DNA from: a virus | DNA: 64,000 nucleotides | Direction: 5' to 3' (one strand) | Virus record (IMG/VR): IMGVR_UViG_3300027969_000055 | Span: 1 to 64,000 of that record | Shown: piece after piece, positions 1 through 8,402 of the stretch | How the letters are laid out: every line of letters begins with the position of its first letter | Numbering within the stretch: position 1 is the stretch's first letter | Program-made: the position numbers and the translations under genes | Notes under the pieces: generated by a model | What the model was told of the DNA's origin: nothing | Seen by the model: the letters and a program-made list of their open reading frames with translations, nothing else | Databases searched by the model: none

Positions 1-192
1 TACCATACTGACCCAAACGCTTATCACCCTCCTCTCGAAAATCCTGAATTACCGGAAGGCATTGAAAACAAAGATTGGCACTGGCTTAATGAAGAAAAAA
101 CTGAATGGTGCCGATTAGATGATGAAAGCCGCGAATATCCATGTTGTGAATTTTGGTATGACGAAAATGGCTATGAAATTGAAGAAAAATAA
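1..192 (+). CDS. C-terminal fragment of unknown protein
   Basis: An open frame runs from the window edge to a TAA and encodes the last 63 residues of a protein whose start lies outside. The fragment is rich in Trp, Tyr, Glu and Asp, with a Cys-Cys pair late in the chain. No family was recognised. It ends 10 bases before the phosphoesterase gene on the same strand, so the two are probably co-transcribed. Confidence 0.6.
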   Translation, partial: YHTDPNAYHPPLENPELPEGIENKDWHWLNEEKTEWCRLDDESREYPCCEFWYDENGYEIEEK

Positions 193-202
193 ATTATAGA
201 TT

Positions 203-889
203 ATGAGAACTTTAGTAATATCAGATATACACATTGGATCTAAAGGTTGCAATACTGAAGCAATTACAATGTTATTAAAAACAGAAACATTTGATCGACT
301 GATTCTAGTTGGTGATATTATTGATGGATGGCTCTTTACTAAATATAAAAAGTTTTCTCAAGACCATACTAACCTAATAAGAAAATTTCTAAAGATTTCA
401 AAAAGAATGGAAGTTATTTGGATAGCCGGCAATCATGATGAGTTCTTAAGAAAATACTTGCCGGTTGATATTGGTAATATTATAGTGGTTGATGAATGGA
501 CTGAAGATGGAATATGGTTTTGTCATGGAGACAAATATGATGGAATTGTTAAGATGCACTGGTTGGGAATGTTAGGCTCAATTGGTTATGATCTGGCAAT
601 TGAACTAGACCGGTTTATAAAAAAGTTTGGTAGAAAAACCAGTTTGTCAAAATACTTAAAAGATAATGTAAAGGCAGCCGTTTCATTTATGGTTGATTTT
701 GAAAATGAAATGGTTCGTCAAGCAAAAAAGAGAAATTGCCATACTGTTGTATGCGGTCACATTCATACTCCATCAGATAAAGAAATAGACGGAGTTCGAT
801 ACTTAAACACTGGCGACTGGATTGAAAATACTTCATATATTATATATGATTCAACTAAAAACACTAACTGGCTAACTCTATTTAGATAA
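203..889 (+). CDS. Metallophosphoesterase of the UDP-2,3-diacylglucosamine diphosphatase (LpxH/COG2908) type
   Basis: Predicted two-metal phosphoesterase of 228 residues. The calcineurin-type motifs are in order: D-I-H near residue 8, G-D-I-I-D-G-W near 37, G-N-H-D near 76, H-G-D near 108 and G-H-I-H-T-P near 185, then a G-D-W near the C-terminus as in the COG2908 relatives of LpxH. LpxH hydrolyses UDP-diacylglucosamine in lipid A synthesis. Whether this enzyme uses that substrate is inferred. It overlaps the downstream glycosyltransferase by TAATG, so translation is probably coupled, and the pair suggests envelope glycolipid modification. There is no signal peptide. A generic phosphodiesterase is the alternative. 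Confidence 0.8.
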   Translation: MRTLVISDIHIGSKGCNTEAITMLLKTETFDRLILVGDIIDGWLFTKYKKFSQDHTNLIRKFLKISKRMEVIWIAGNHDEFLRKYLPVDIGNIIVVDEWTEDGIWFCHGDKYDGIVKMHWLGMLGSIGYDLAIELDRFIKKFGRKTSLSKYLKDNVKAAVSFMVDFENEMVRQAKKRNCHTVVCGHIHTPSDKEIDGVRYLNTGDWIENTSYIIYDSTKNTNWLTLFR

Positions 890-1605
890 TGATTAACGAT
901 TTAACTATTATAATTCCATGCTATAATGAAGAGGCCTATATCGGTAGAACTCTTAGAGCTATATTAAGACAGAAAGAATGTGCTGGTGTTAAAATAATCA
1001 TAGCAGACGCTGGATCAACTGACCAAACGGTTAATATAATTAATTCAATTGCTTTAAAATTTAATCTAAATGTTGAAATAATTAAAGGAGGTTTGCCTGC
1101 AATTGGCCGAAATGCAGGTGCGCAAATAGCAACTACTCGATTATTACTATTTCTAGATGCGGATATTACATTTACCCATAAAAGAGTTATTATTGACTCA
1201 GTTAATACTCTCCGTGCTGGTAATTATGCAATGCTTGGAACAACCCCTAAATACAAAGGGGAATTTGATTTACGAGCAAATTTTATATTTTGGATAAACG
1301 GCCTAACTACTTGGTATCTTTCTAAAACTAAACCGTTTGCAATAGGTGGATTTATGATTGTCCGTAGATTTATTTTTAATAACCTTGGCGGATTTAACGA
1401 GCTTGCCCATCAAAGTGAAGACTGGTTATTAAGTAGAAAAATAAAGCCTAATAAATTTAAGCTTATACCTAAACTAATTACACAAGATAATCGTCGATTT
1501 AAAAAATACGGATACCTTAATATGATTTGGCTAGTTATTAAAAATTGGCTGAACCGTAATAATGAATCTCATTTTTATAAAGACCAAAAATATTGGCATA
1601 ACTAA
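889..1605 (+). CDS. Family 2 glycosyltransferase
   Basis: A 238-residue GT-A fold glycosyltransferase. The N-terminus has the typical I-I-P-C-Y-N-E-E strand and loop, then a D-A-G-S-T-D-Q-T nucleotide-sugar motif near residue 40 and an F-L-D-A-D motif (DXD equivalent) near 90. A C-terminal E-D-W resembles the catalytic-base motif of GT2 enzymes. No membrane segment is obvious, so it probably acts in the cytosol or at the inner membrane. It starts inside the stop of the LpxH-like gene. The acceptor is unknown: host glycolipid, phage virion or modified DNA base are all possible. Confidence 0.8.
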   Translation: MINDLTIIIPCYNEEAYIGRTLRAILRQKECAGVKIIIADAGSTDQTVNIINSIALKFNLNVEIIKGGLPAIGRNAGAQIATTRLLLFLDADITFTHKRVIIDSVNTLRAGNYAMLGTTPKYKGEFDLRANFIFWINGLTTWYLSKTKPFAIGGFMIVRRFIFNNLGGFNELAHQSEDWLLSRKIKPNKFKLIPKLITQDNRRFKKYGYLNMIWLVIKNWLNRNNESHFYKDQKYWHN

Positions 1606-1607
1606 CT

Positions 1608-3344
1608 ATGAATAAACTCCAAGAGGAATTTGAACAATTTGTAAAAGGAAAACACCCAGGACTGGAGTTTCGGCCTCAACAAAAAGAGGCAATACTTGAT
1701 ATAATCTCTGCATATAACGATGATCCAAATGGTATCTACTTATTAGATGCCCCAACTGGTTCAGGTAAATCCGTAATTGCAATGGTCTTTGCAGATTTTC
1801 TTGCATTTAAAGGCAATCGCGGTTATATTCTTGCTTCAGATCTTTCGCTACACGAACAATACGTAAAGGACTTTCGTAAACTACAATTATGGAATTGGGG
1901 TAATATTAAAGGAGTTGATAATTATAAATGCGTTGTTAATGACGAGAAATTTTCAATAGGCGAGTGTAAAAGTAAAGGAACTTCATATGAAGCTGCTGAG
2001 TCCTTGCCGTGTTTTAAGCAATGTGGGTACTTAACCTCACGTAAAAAATCAATTAAATCTCAAGTTGCACTACTTACTTATCCATATGCCTTAATTCAAA
2101 GAAATTATGTTGAGCAACAACAGCAAGGCAAAGGCAAAGGCTCTCCATTTCCACAAAGAGATTTTGTAGTTTGCGATGAAGCTCATAAATTATTAGATAT
2201 TGTACAGAGCCACTTTAGCCCAATTGTATCAAAGGAGATTGTAAAGAAGGCTGAAAAACTATTGGAAGGACTTGGAGATATTGGACAAACTGTACCAAAA
2301 ATAAATCTTGAAAGACTTGAGAAAATAATAGACCGTATTTATGCAGATGATGATCAAGCAAATTTACTTAAACTGTTAAGAGAAGTTACTAAAGTACTTG
2401 GTGAAGTTATGAAGGCAACTAGCCCTCTTAGGGAAAATGCATCAGCTGAATTTACTGAAGGTAGCGTTCCACTTGAATGGCTTGCTGTTTTTAACCTAGC
2501 AGACTGGTGTAAAGACGTCCACTGTAAACTTCAAGACTATTGCGAAATTGTTGGAAAGGTTGGGGTTGAAAAACTAATTAAGAACCCTGGAGAAAAAGCC
2601 TTGGTTTTTAACTGCATTGACGAGTACTATCTTTTAAAGAAACACTTCTATACTAAATTTGGGTTTAAGTTATTAATGACTGCCACTATGGGTAATCCTA
2701 GTGACTTCATGCGAAATCATGGTATCAAGTCAGCCAAGTACTTTAAAATAGAGAGCCATTTTAACTGGGAAAAGTCCCCGATCATTTTCTATCCTGGTAA
2801 AAAAATGTCAACCCGATTCCTGGTTGATAATATGCAATGGGCTATTGATACCGTGACTAGAATTGTCCGAGAGCACTCTGAGGACTCTGGGATCATTCAT
2901 TCCGGTTCATATGAATTGAATACTAAGATTTGGACAGGGCTTCCTAAAGACGTTAAGAAACGCATTTTACTCTATAAAGGTTCTGAAGAAAAGGATCAAG
3001 CTCTAAAGAAAATGAGTAAAAAGAAAGGGCTTGTGTTAATGGGACCTTCTATCCTAGAGGGTTTAAATATGGTAGACGACCAGAGTAGATTTCAAATTTT
3101 CTTAAAGGTTCCATACCCGCATCTTGGCGATAAGTACGTTGCGGCTAAACTTGAATATTCGCAAGCCTGGTATAACTGGAAGACTTCAATTGCAGTATTA
3201 CAGGGAGTAGGCCGGTCGATTCGTACCCCAGATGATTGGGCGGTTACTTATTTACTAGATGGGTGTTTTGCCGATCTTATGAAGTCAGCTGGCGATCAAT
3301 TTCCACCAGAATTTAAAGCCAGGCTGAAAGTAGAATATAAATAA
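1608..3344 (+). CDS. XPD/DinG-like superfamily 2 helicase with Fe-S cysteines
   Basis: A 578-residue ATP-dependent helicase. Walker A is A-P-T-G-S-G-K-S near residue 48 and the DEAH box is D-E-A-H near 190. Four cysteines between them (near 109, 119, 135 and 139) match the 4Fe-4S cluster position of XPD/DinG helicases. The C-terminal motif VI is Q-G-V-G-R-S-I-R. The family unwinds DNA 5' to 3'. A role in phage replication or recombination is inferred. The gene ends in Tyr-Lys-stop because a T4-type late promoter for the next gene overlaps the stop. Confidence 0.8.
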   Translation: MNKLQEEFEQFVKGKHPGLEFRPQQKEAILDIISAYNDDPNGIYLLDAPTGSGKSVIAMVFADFLAFKGNRGYILASDLSLHEQYVKDFRKLQLWNWGNIKGVDNYKCVVNDEKFSIGECKSKGTSYEAAESLPCFKQCGYLTSRKKSIKSQVALLTYPYALIQRNYVEQQQQGKGKGSPFPQRDFVVCDEAHKLLDIVQSHFSPIVSKEIVKKAEKLLEGLGDIGQTVPKINLERLEKIIDRIYADDDQANLLKLLREVTKVLGEVMKATSPLRENASAEFTEGSVPLEWLAVFNLADWCKDVHCKLQDYCEIVGKVGVEKLIKNPGEKALVFNCIDEYYLLKKHFYTKFGFKLLMTATMGNPSDFMRNHGIKSAKYFKIESHFNWEKSPIIFYPGKKMSTRFLVDNMQWAIDTVTRIVREHSEDSGIIHSGSYELNTKIWTGLPKDVKKRILLYKGSEEKDQALKKMSKKKGLVLMGPSILEGLNMVDDQSRFQIFLKVPYPHLGDKYVAAKLEYSQAWYNWKTSIAVLQGVGRSIRTPDDWAVTYLLDGCFADLMKSAGDQFPPEFKARLKVEYK

Positions 3345-3345
3345 C
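3336..3345 (+). promoter_or_regulatory. T4-type late promoter
   Basis: TATAAATAAC overlaps the helicase stop codon. Counting 13 bases from the first T, as in T4 late promoters, puts the start near 3349, 18 bases before the next ATG. The new transcript would open with a 5-bp hairpin (CCCTA/TAGGG, 3345-3359). Confidence 0.7.
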
Positions 3346-3366
3346 CCTAAACACTAGGGAACTTTC

Positions 3367-3762
3367 ATGTCTATACTTAACTGGGAACTATATCACCAAA
3401 CTAAAGAGGTTAGTAAGATTCATACTGATTTAATATTTGAAGCAAAGAAACCTGAGACCTTTGAAAAATTTGCAGGTAATAGACTAGCAGGAGCAATTAA
3501 GATTGCTGAAACTACCAAAGCAAAAGGTGGAGATTCTTTATTAACCTATCAGCACTATAAAGTTAAGTTACCGTATTATAAAAAAGCGGCTGCTGGTAAA
3601 TTTAATATTGAAGAGGCCAAATCTGAACTAAAAAAATTGCACACCTACCTTCATGCAATCATTGATAAATTTGAAGCAAAGGACCAAACCCCATTTCAAC
3701 AAGTAATGGGAAAGATTGAAGTAGTTGGTGAATTAATTATTAAGTACAATGAAACACATTAA
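3367..3762 (+). CDS. Putative packaged internal head protein
   Basis: A 131-residue protein of unknown fold, lysine-rich and mostly helical in appearance. Its first 26 residues (L-N-W-x-x-Y-H, then D-L-I-F-E-A) closely parallel the start of the metallopeptidase at 10009. In both, I-[F/L]-E is followed by Ala, matching the ([L/I]-x-E) cleavage rule of T4 prohead protease gp21. It follows a late promoter and overlaps the lysozyme gene by 14 bases. Packaging into the head is inferred. Confidence 0.65.
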   Translation: MSILNWELYHQTKEVSKIHTDLIFEAKKPETFEKFAGNRLAGAIKIAETTKAKGGDSLLTYQHYKVKLPYYKKAAAGKFNIEEAKSELKKLHTYLHAIIDKFEAKDQTPFQQVMGKIEVVGELIIKYNETH

Positions 3763-4594
3763 TTTATTTGAAAGTTGGGTAAATGAATCAGTGACTGCTG
3801 ATCAAATAGCTATTCAAATACAACAAGCGGTTGCTAGATTAGGAACAGGCGAACAGGAATTAGTCGATGCAATCAAATTAATTCCGGATGCAGCTTCAAT
3901 GGTTCTTGTCAATAAACGGCTAAAGGCCGGATTTGATAATAATGGCTGGGACTATTCAAACGTTGGAGATGCAATCAACGGTGAACTTGGGTATTTTGAT
4001 CAAGCTTATATAAATCAAATTAATACTCATATTAAGAATATAAAAGCTGACAAATATTTGGGATCATTTGTTGCGCCGCCTATGCCGGTTGATCAAATAA
4101 TTAATTCGATTAAGGCTCGTGTAATTCAACACGAAGGCAAAAAACCGGTTAAATATTTAGATTCTAGAGGAATTCCTACGATTGGAGTTGGATTTAACCT
4201 AAATCGGTCAGATTCAAGCGAATTGCTTAAAAAAGTTGGAGCAAATCCAGATAAAGTTAAAGCTGGTAAATCTGCACTTACTGACGAACAGATAAATGCG
4301 CTGTTAGGTAATGATTTACTTAAAGCCAAACAGGATGCACAAACTCTAGCATCAGCCGATGGTTCAACTAATCTTGCAAATTCATGGAAAAAACTGCCAT
4401 TACCTGTGCAAGGAGTTTTAACTGAGATGGTATTTAATCTAGGAAAGACTGGCGTATCTAAATTTAACAATTTTCTAAAATATATTGCATCTAATAATTT
4501 TGTACAAGCATCAAAGGAGATGTTACAGTCAGAATGGGCAAGTCAAGTTGGAAATAGAGCAACCACATTAGCCCAAATAATAAAATCAGCATAA
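3749..4594 (+). CDS. T4-type lysozyme (GH24) with capsid-targeting-like N-terminus
   Basis: A 281-residue peptidoglycan hydrolase. The C-terminal half is a GH24 lysozyme with catalytic Glu129, Asp138 and Thr144, exactly the E11-D20-T26 spacing of T4 lysozyme. Residues 1-13 have the form M-K-H-I-N-L-F-E-S-W-V-N-E, like a T4 capsid-targeting sequence ending in a prohead-protease site. Residues 20-100 form a helical region with two weakly annexin-like repeats (L-G-T-G-E-Q-E-L, then G-D-A-I-N-G-E-L). There is no signal peptide. It could be an endolysin, a tail lysozyme or an enzyme carried in the head. The baseplate spike at 51581 has no lysozyme domain, so this may replace it. Confidence 0.85.
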   Translation: MKHINLFESWVNESVTADQIAIQIQQAVARLGTGEQELVDAIKLIPDAASMVLVNKRLKAGFDNNGWDYSNVGDAINGELGYFDQAYINQINTHIKNIKADKYLGSFVAPPMPVDQIINSIKARVIQHEGKKPVKYLDSRGIPTIGVGFNLNRSDSSELLKKVGANPDKVKAGKSALTDEQINALLGNDLLKAKQDAQTLASADGSTNLANSWKKLPLPVQGVLTEMVFNLGKTGVSKFNNFLKYIASNNFVQASKEMLQSEWASQVGNRATTLAQIIKSA

Positions 4595-4596
4595 CT

Positions 4597-5169
4597 ATGA
4601 AACACATTAAACTTTTTGAAGATTTTGATCTAGATAAATTTCTAGAAAATCCCGATAAAGAATTAGCAGACGACAATTCTGCCGAAATTAATATTGGCAA
4701 TTACGTTGACTCATACAGAGGCAAGGGCCGAGTTGTTGATATGGACTATAGTTTTGCAACAGTTGAATTACATAATTCAAAAGGAAACCGGGTAAAGGTT
4801 CCATTATTTGCACTAACTAAAATTTCAAGCGATACGATTGAAACTACTAAGGTTGGAGACTCTAAAGCAGAACTTGCTGAACTTGTTAAACAAGCTACTG
4901 AATATTTAGAATATCTTAAATCCGTTGAAGAATATTCAGATGATGACGACTCATTTAGCGGTCAGATTAATTTTGATACGCTATTGCGTTTTATTCAAGA
5001 TACGGTGGTTGAGGTAATTTCAATTAAGAATAATGATACCGCATATGACTCGTATAATGAGTATCATCATTTAATTAATATAGTTGCAGTGCTAGCTGAT
5101 GTAATCCAAACCATGAGACCTGACCTAATTGACGAAGTCGATGCAGCTCTTGAAAATTTTCCAAGCTAA
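4597..5169 (+). CDS. Putative packaged protein, unknown function
   Basis: A 190-residue acidic protein starting M-K-H-I-K-L-F-E-D-F, nearly identical to the lysozyme start just upstream, with F-L-E at 15-17 as a possible cleavage site. Residues 30-75 look like a small beta-barrel (G-K-G-R-V-V-D-M-D). The rest is helical and acidic. It lies two bases after the lysozyme stop in the same late operon. No family was recognised. Confidence 0.65.
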   Translation: MKHIKLFEDFDLDKFLENPDKELADDNSAEINIGNYVDSYRGKGRVVDMDYSFATVELHNSKGNRVKVPLFALTKISSDTIETTKVGDSKAELAELVKQATEYLEYLKSVEEYSDDDDSFSGQINFDTLLRFIQDTVVEVISIKNNDTAYDSYNEYHHLINIVAVLADVIQTMRPDLIDEVDAALENFPS

Positions 5170-5170
5170 T

Positions 5171-5755
5171 ATGAAAGTCTTAAGATTTAATCAATTTATA
5201 ACTGAGAATCAAGATAACGATGATTTAAAACAATTAGCGGATCTTGGGTTGTATACTCCGCCTGCTGAAATTGTATATAAAAAACTGGTAGAAGAAACTG
5301 GATTAGCCGACTATATGAAACTAGAAGGAAATTCTATTTTGTTTAGTTATGATTGGGATATTAATGCAGAAGACTCATTTGATTTTGACGCGCATGACAT
5401 TCGTAAATTAGGTATTGACCGAGACTTTTTTGGATTAATTGATATAGTGTTAGATTTTGATAAAATGATGATTACTGTTGAGTCAGATATTAATCAAAAA
5501 GATCTTAATTTTAATGATGTCTATTCTAACGAAGGCCCAATGTCTGATTATCTAACAGCACGAAATGACTATAGTGGAAAAGACTCAACTATTTCAGTAA
5601 GTACCGAAGAAATTGCTGATGAATTAGTGATGATGTTTCATATATGGGACCATCAAGAAGATCCATTTGGAATTTGGGGAAATATTAACGAAATTATTGA
5701 AGAAGAGATTAATACTAGGCTTGAAAGAGCAAACGATGACTCAGGTGAAGACTAG
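5171..5755 (+). CDS. Putative packaged protein, unknown function
   Basis: A very acidic protein of 194 residues. An upstream in-frame ATG at 5129 exists, but 5171 is preferred: it follows the previous stop directly and gives the start M-K-V-L-R-F-N-Q-F-I-T-E, a clear capsid-targeting-like peptide with I-T-E as cleavage site. The body has the segment D-L-K-Q-L-A-D-L-G-L, which resembles a segment in the packaged proteins at 34088 and 45687. Function unknown. Confidence 0.65.
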   Translation: MKVLRFNQFITENQDNDDLKQLADLGLYTPPAEIVYKKLVEETGLADYMKLEGNSILFSYDWDINAEDSFDFDAHDIRKLGIDRDFFGLIDIVLDFDKMMITVESDINQKDLNFNDVYSNEGPMSDYLTARNDYSGKDSTISVSTEEIADELVMMFHIWDHQEDPFGIWGNINEIIEEEINTRLERANDDSGED

Positions 5756-5772
5756 TATAGTATTCAAGGGTT

Positions 5773-5797
5773 CACCCAAAATGGTAAACTTTGGGTG
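5773..5797 (+). other. Hairpin abutting a late promoter
   Basis: CACCCAAA (5773-5780) and TTTGGGTG (5790-5797) form a perfect 8-bp stem with a 9-base loop. No T-run follows. The last G is the first base of the late promoter motif. It may stabilise the 3' end of the upstream transcript. Confidence 0.5.
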
Positions 5798-5806
5798 ATA
5801 AATAAT
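5797..5806 (+). promoter_or_regulatory. T4-type late promoter
   Basis: GATAAATAAT, predicted start near 5810, 13 bases before the ATG of the DUF2589-like gene. Confidence 0.6.
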
Positions 5807-5822
5807 AAAAAAATCAAGAATA

Positions 5823-6422
5823 ATGGCAGACATCGCACAACAATTTGCTGGATTACCTATTGAAGATCTTATTGTATCTCCAATCGTTGGTATGGCAAAA
5901 GGACAAGCAAAATTAAATGACGTAACCTGGAAATATATTTCAGAAGTTGCATTCGTAACTGACAAAGACGGTAAAACTCAAGCCCGCTCTTTAGATGTTG
6001 AAATGAACCGTGTAGTAACAGACGGTACTACTGGAGAACAAACAGTTCAAACTCTTTATTCAAAAGTTCCAATGTTACCATTGGTTCCATTGCCTTCATT
6101 GGCTATTACTTCAGCTGATATTGAATTTACAATGGAAGTTAAAACTTCTGAAGTAGACAAGTCAAGTGAAGATAAAGAGGGATCTTTTTCAGCTTCTGCG
6201 TCTGGCGGATTTTGGGGTATGAAATACTCGGTGAGCATGGCAGGTAAAGTTGCAACTCACAAAGAGAATACACGTAGCACTGATAACTCAGCAAAATACA
6301 ATGTAAAAGTACATGCTGAACAATTACCAGCAACTGAAGGTATGTTGAAATTATCTGATTACCTAACTCAAATGTTAGAGCCATCATTAATTCCACTTAC
6401 GGCTGATCCACAATCTAAGTAA
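5823..6422 (+). CDS. DUF2589-like protein
   Basis: A 199-residue protein resembling the bacterial DUF2589 family: an N-terminal helix (A-Q-Q-F-A-G-L-P-I-E-D-L-I-V-S-P), then alternating beta strands and a Ser/Ala/Gly-rich stretch near residues 120-140. The family has no established biochemical role. It is followed by a structurally similar gene at 6532 and a zinc-ribbon gene at 7017. A hairpin terminator lies 20 bases after its stop, so it is a single-gene unit with its own late promoter. High expression as a structural protein is plausible but not shown. Confidence 0.6.
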   Translation: MADIAQQFAGLPIEDLIVSPIVGMAKGQAKLNDVTWKYISEVAFVTDKDGKTQARSLDVEMNRVVTDGTTGEQTVQTLYSKVPMLPLVPLPSLAITSADIEFTMEVKTSEVDKSSEDKEGSFSASASGGFWGMKYSVSMAGKVATHKENTRSTDNSAKYNVKVHAEQLPATEGMLKLSDYLTQMLEPSLIPLTADPQSK

Positions 6423-6443
6423 TTAGAATAAGTAGATTTAACC

Positions 6444-6476
6444 AAAGAGGCTAGCTAAACACTAGCCTCTTTTTTT
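6444..6476 (+). terminator. Rho-independent terminator
   Basis: AGAGGCTAG (6446-6454) pairs perfectly with CTAGCCTCT (6462-6470), extended by flanking A/T pairs, and is followed by a T-run. It ends the DUF2589-like transcription unit. Confidence 0.85.
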
Positions 6477-6496
6477 ATAAACTAATTATTTTAATC

Positions 6497-6506
6497 TAGT
6501 ATAATA
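6497..6506 (+). promoter_or_regulatory. TAGTATAATA promoter motif (early/middle class)
   Basis: TAGTATAATA containing a sigma70-like TATAAT lies directly after a terminator and 26 bases before the next ATG. The same motif recurs before the genes at 13654 and 17039, and a TAGTATATTA variant precedes the polymerase, the gene at 37484 and the dCMP-hydroxymethylase-like gene. Confidence 0.6.
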
Positions 6507-6531
6507 AAAAAGGAGTTTAACCCTAATAAGT

Positions 6532-7014
6532 ATGGCAAGATTAAATATTGAAGAGCTGGTTGGAGGTTTATTAGAAGCCGCAATGGTAGCTCAAGGAATA
6601 AGCGAAAGGCAACATATTAATGCCCTTGCAAACTATTTTAATGAAGACGGTACGCCTAAGACTAAAGCCTTTAAAATAGGGGAACGCGAACTGACTGTGC
6701 CGTTGTATATTATGGCAGATCACTCTTCGATTGGCCTTGAAGAGTTAGATATTGAATTTGAAGCTAGGCTAATATTTGGAAATAGCGATAAAGACGTCTC
6801 CGATCTTAAGAGATCCTTACTTGGCCTATTTAGGAAAAAGGGATATGAGCATAATATTAATGGAATTGAAGTAGATTCTGGTAAAAATACTGATGGTTCA
6901 GGCATGTCAAAAATTCGGGTTAAATTCAAATCAGATACTAAGCCTGAAATGATTTCTAGATTAGTTGATGCCTATATTCAAAAACTTGATGATTCCTCAA
7001 ATCAAACCACATAA
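6532..7014 (+). CDS. DUF2589-related protein
   Basis: A 160-residue protein with the same general plan as the gene at 5823: an N-terminal amphipathic helix (I-E-E-L-V-G-G-L-L-E-A-A), beta-rich middle with I-E-F-E-A-R, then a Lys/Gly-rich turn and an I-R-V-K-F strand. Sequence similarity to its neighbour is weak but the alternation of charged strands is alike. It follows the TAGTATAATA motif and precedes the zinc-ribbon gene by 2 bases. Function unknown. Confidence 0.55.
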   Translation: MARLNIEELVGGLLEAAMVAQGISERQHINALANYFNEDGTPKTKAFKIGERELTVPLYIMADHSSIGLEELDIEFEARLIFGNSDKDVSDLKRSLLGLFRKKGYEHNINGIEVDSGKNTDGSGMSKIRVKFKSDTKPEMISRLVDAYIQKLDDSSNQTT

Positions 7015-7016
7015 TT

Positions 7017-7220
7017 ATGGCTTTACCTTGTCCAGCATGTAGAACTCCACTTGGCATTGATTTAGCTTTCATAATGAAGCATCCAGTATCAGTATGCCCA
7101 AATTGTCAAATAATTTTAGACTTTTCAGTAAATGATGAAATTAAAAAGAAATTTAGTGCAGCAATGTCTGAAATTGACGATATTAAAAAGAAATACAAGA
7201 GCATTGCAAAATTCGGATAA
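7017..7220 (+). CDS. Small zinc-ribbon protein
   Basis: A 67-residue protein. C-P-A-C near residue 5 and C-P-N-C near 27 form a four-cysteine zinc ribbon, followed by a lysine-rich helix. It lies 2 bases after the DUF2589-related gene, so the two probably work together. The target is unknown. Confidence 0.65.
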   Translation: MALPCPACRTPLGIDLAFIMKHPVSVCPNCQIILDFSVNDEIKKKFSAAMSEIDDIKKKYKSIAKFG

Positions 7221-7235
7221 ATTAACAAATAAATT

Positions 7236-7412
7236 ATGACTACTAAAGTAACAGTTACAATTGAAAAAATCCGTGAATTAGTAGCGGAGTTCCCAAACGA
7301 CATGCAATTGGGAGAAGCTGTCCGTAAGCTAATTGTGCATGGAATTGATTCGATTGTACCCGATAAGTCAACAATAATTACAAAAACCTTTGACCATAGT
7401 AAAAGTAATTAG
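7236..7412 (+). CDS. Small protein, unknown
   Basis: A 58-residue frame with ATG at 7236 and TAG at 7410-7412, filling the gap between its neighbours. It begins M-T-T-K-V-T-V-T-I-E-K-I-R-E-L-V and then predicts mostly helix. Size, spacing and base composition fit a real gene. No family was recognised. Confidence 0.55.
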   Translation: MTTKVTVTIEKIRELVAEFPNDMQLGEAVRKLIVHGIDSIVPDKSTIITKTFDHSKSN

Positions 7413-7427
7413 GTTTAGTATAGAGTT

Positions 7428-7437
7428 GATAAATAAC
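7428..7437 (+). promoter_or_regulatory. T4-type late promoter
   Basis: GATAAATAAC, predicted start near 7441, 16 bases before the TTG start at 7457. Confidence 0.65.
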
Positions 7438-7456
7438 CTAAAATTATCAAGCTATT

Positions 7457-8401
7457 TTGAATATTCTTAATTTTAATGACTTTTTACTGCTTGAGGCTAG
7501 CTTATCTCAGCATGCTGATAAAAGAGTAGAACAACGTATTAAAGACAGTTTAAAGGACGGAACGGTCATTGACTTTCCAGCGGCTGCAAGAAAGAAAATT
7601 TCATTAACTGGCAGATCACTAGCTGATGTTTCAAATGAAGTAACTCAGCTAATCAAAGACGAGTTTATGCGACGTCTTACCAATAGAATAGAGCGGTCAG
7701 ACTTTCCAATTGGAAGAAATATAGTGGTTGTGTTATTAGATCCACAATTAAAATACGGTCATGATACTTTTCCAATATCAGTATCAGTAACATCAGAAAA
7801 TGAAGTAATTGATAAGAACACCGGAAAAAAGTCAATAATTAGAAAGACTTATACTGGCGAAAGATTATGTGTCTATATTGCAGATAATGTAGTGACTACG
7901 ATTAAAGTATTACCTGCAGATTATACAGATATTGATATTGAAAAGGACTCTGACAAGCATTTTGTTACTAAGAAGCTGGAGGTTAAAACCAGTACTGTAT
8001 TGTCAGGCGGTTCTGACTATATTATTGAATTGGATAAAACTGGGGAAATTAAACCTCACACAGGTCAAATACATTCAGGCCACGGTATTGTTACTGAAAA
8101 GGAATTTGCATTAACTCCAGGCAGACGTATTAAAGTAATTGTGCCATTTATTGATAAGGTTAATTTAACTAACGCTGAAATAATTTCAGTAGTTAATAGA
8201 GAATCTGCTAGAACTGATAGATTTATTAAAGTTGATGTTGTTTTAGAAGACGGCAGAAAAGTTCCTAAAACGTTAAGACCTGGAGATCAAATTGCACTAC
8301 CTGTTGGCCCAGATGGTGAATGGCAAAACTGTCAAGTGGCAGATAGTCTTTTTGTAGATTACGCAAATCGCGGAGGATCATTTTCACTTAAATATAAATA
8401 A
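7457..8401 (+). CDS. Putative packaged protein
   Basis: A 314-residue protein with a TTG start at 7457. This start gives M-N-I-L-N-F-N-D-F-L-L-L-E-A, a capsid-targeting-like peptide with L-L-E followed by Ala. Immediately after comes S-Q-H-A-D-K-R-V-E-Q-R-I, which resembles the start of DUF4258/BrnT-like small domains (weak). The C-terminal third is beta-rich (T-P-G-R-R-I-K-V-I-V-P-F). It ends Tyr-Lys-stop, overlapped by a late promoter. Function unknown. Confidence 0.65.
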   Translation: MNILNFNDFLLLEASLSQHADKRVEQRIKDSLKDGTVIDFPAAARKKISLTGRSLADVSNEVTQLIKDEFMRRLTNRIERSDFPIGRNIVVVLLDPQLKYGHDTFPISVSVTSENEVIDKNTGKKSIIRKTYTGERLCVYIADNVVTTIKVLPADYTDIDIEKDSDKHFVTKKLEVKTSTVLSGGSDYIIELDKTGEIKPHTGQIHSGHGIVTEKEFALTPGRRIKVIVPFIDKVNLTNAEIISVVNRESARTDRFIKVDVVLEDGRKVPKTLRPGDQIALPVGPDGEWQNCQVADSLFVDYANRGGSFSLKYK

Positions 8402-8402
8402 C
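8393..8402 (+). promoter_or_regulatory. T4-type late promoter
   Basis: TATAAATAAC overlaps the preceding stop codon. Predicted start near 8406, ahead of the MoxR gene. Confidence 0.65.

Noticed and set aside
4126-4470. Minus-strand 114-residue frame
   Set aside because: It is opposite the lysozyme catalytic domain, whose motifs are perfect on the plus strand.
5129-5170. Upstream in-frame start for the gene at 5171
   Set aside because: It would overlap the preceding gene by 41 bases and bury the targeting-like leader.
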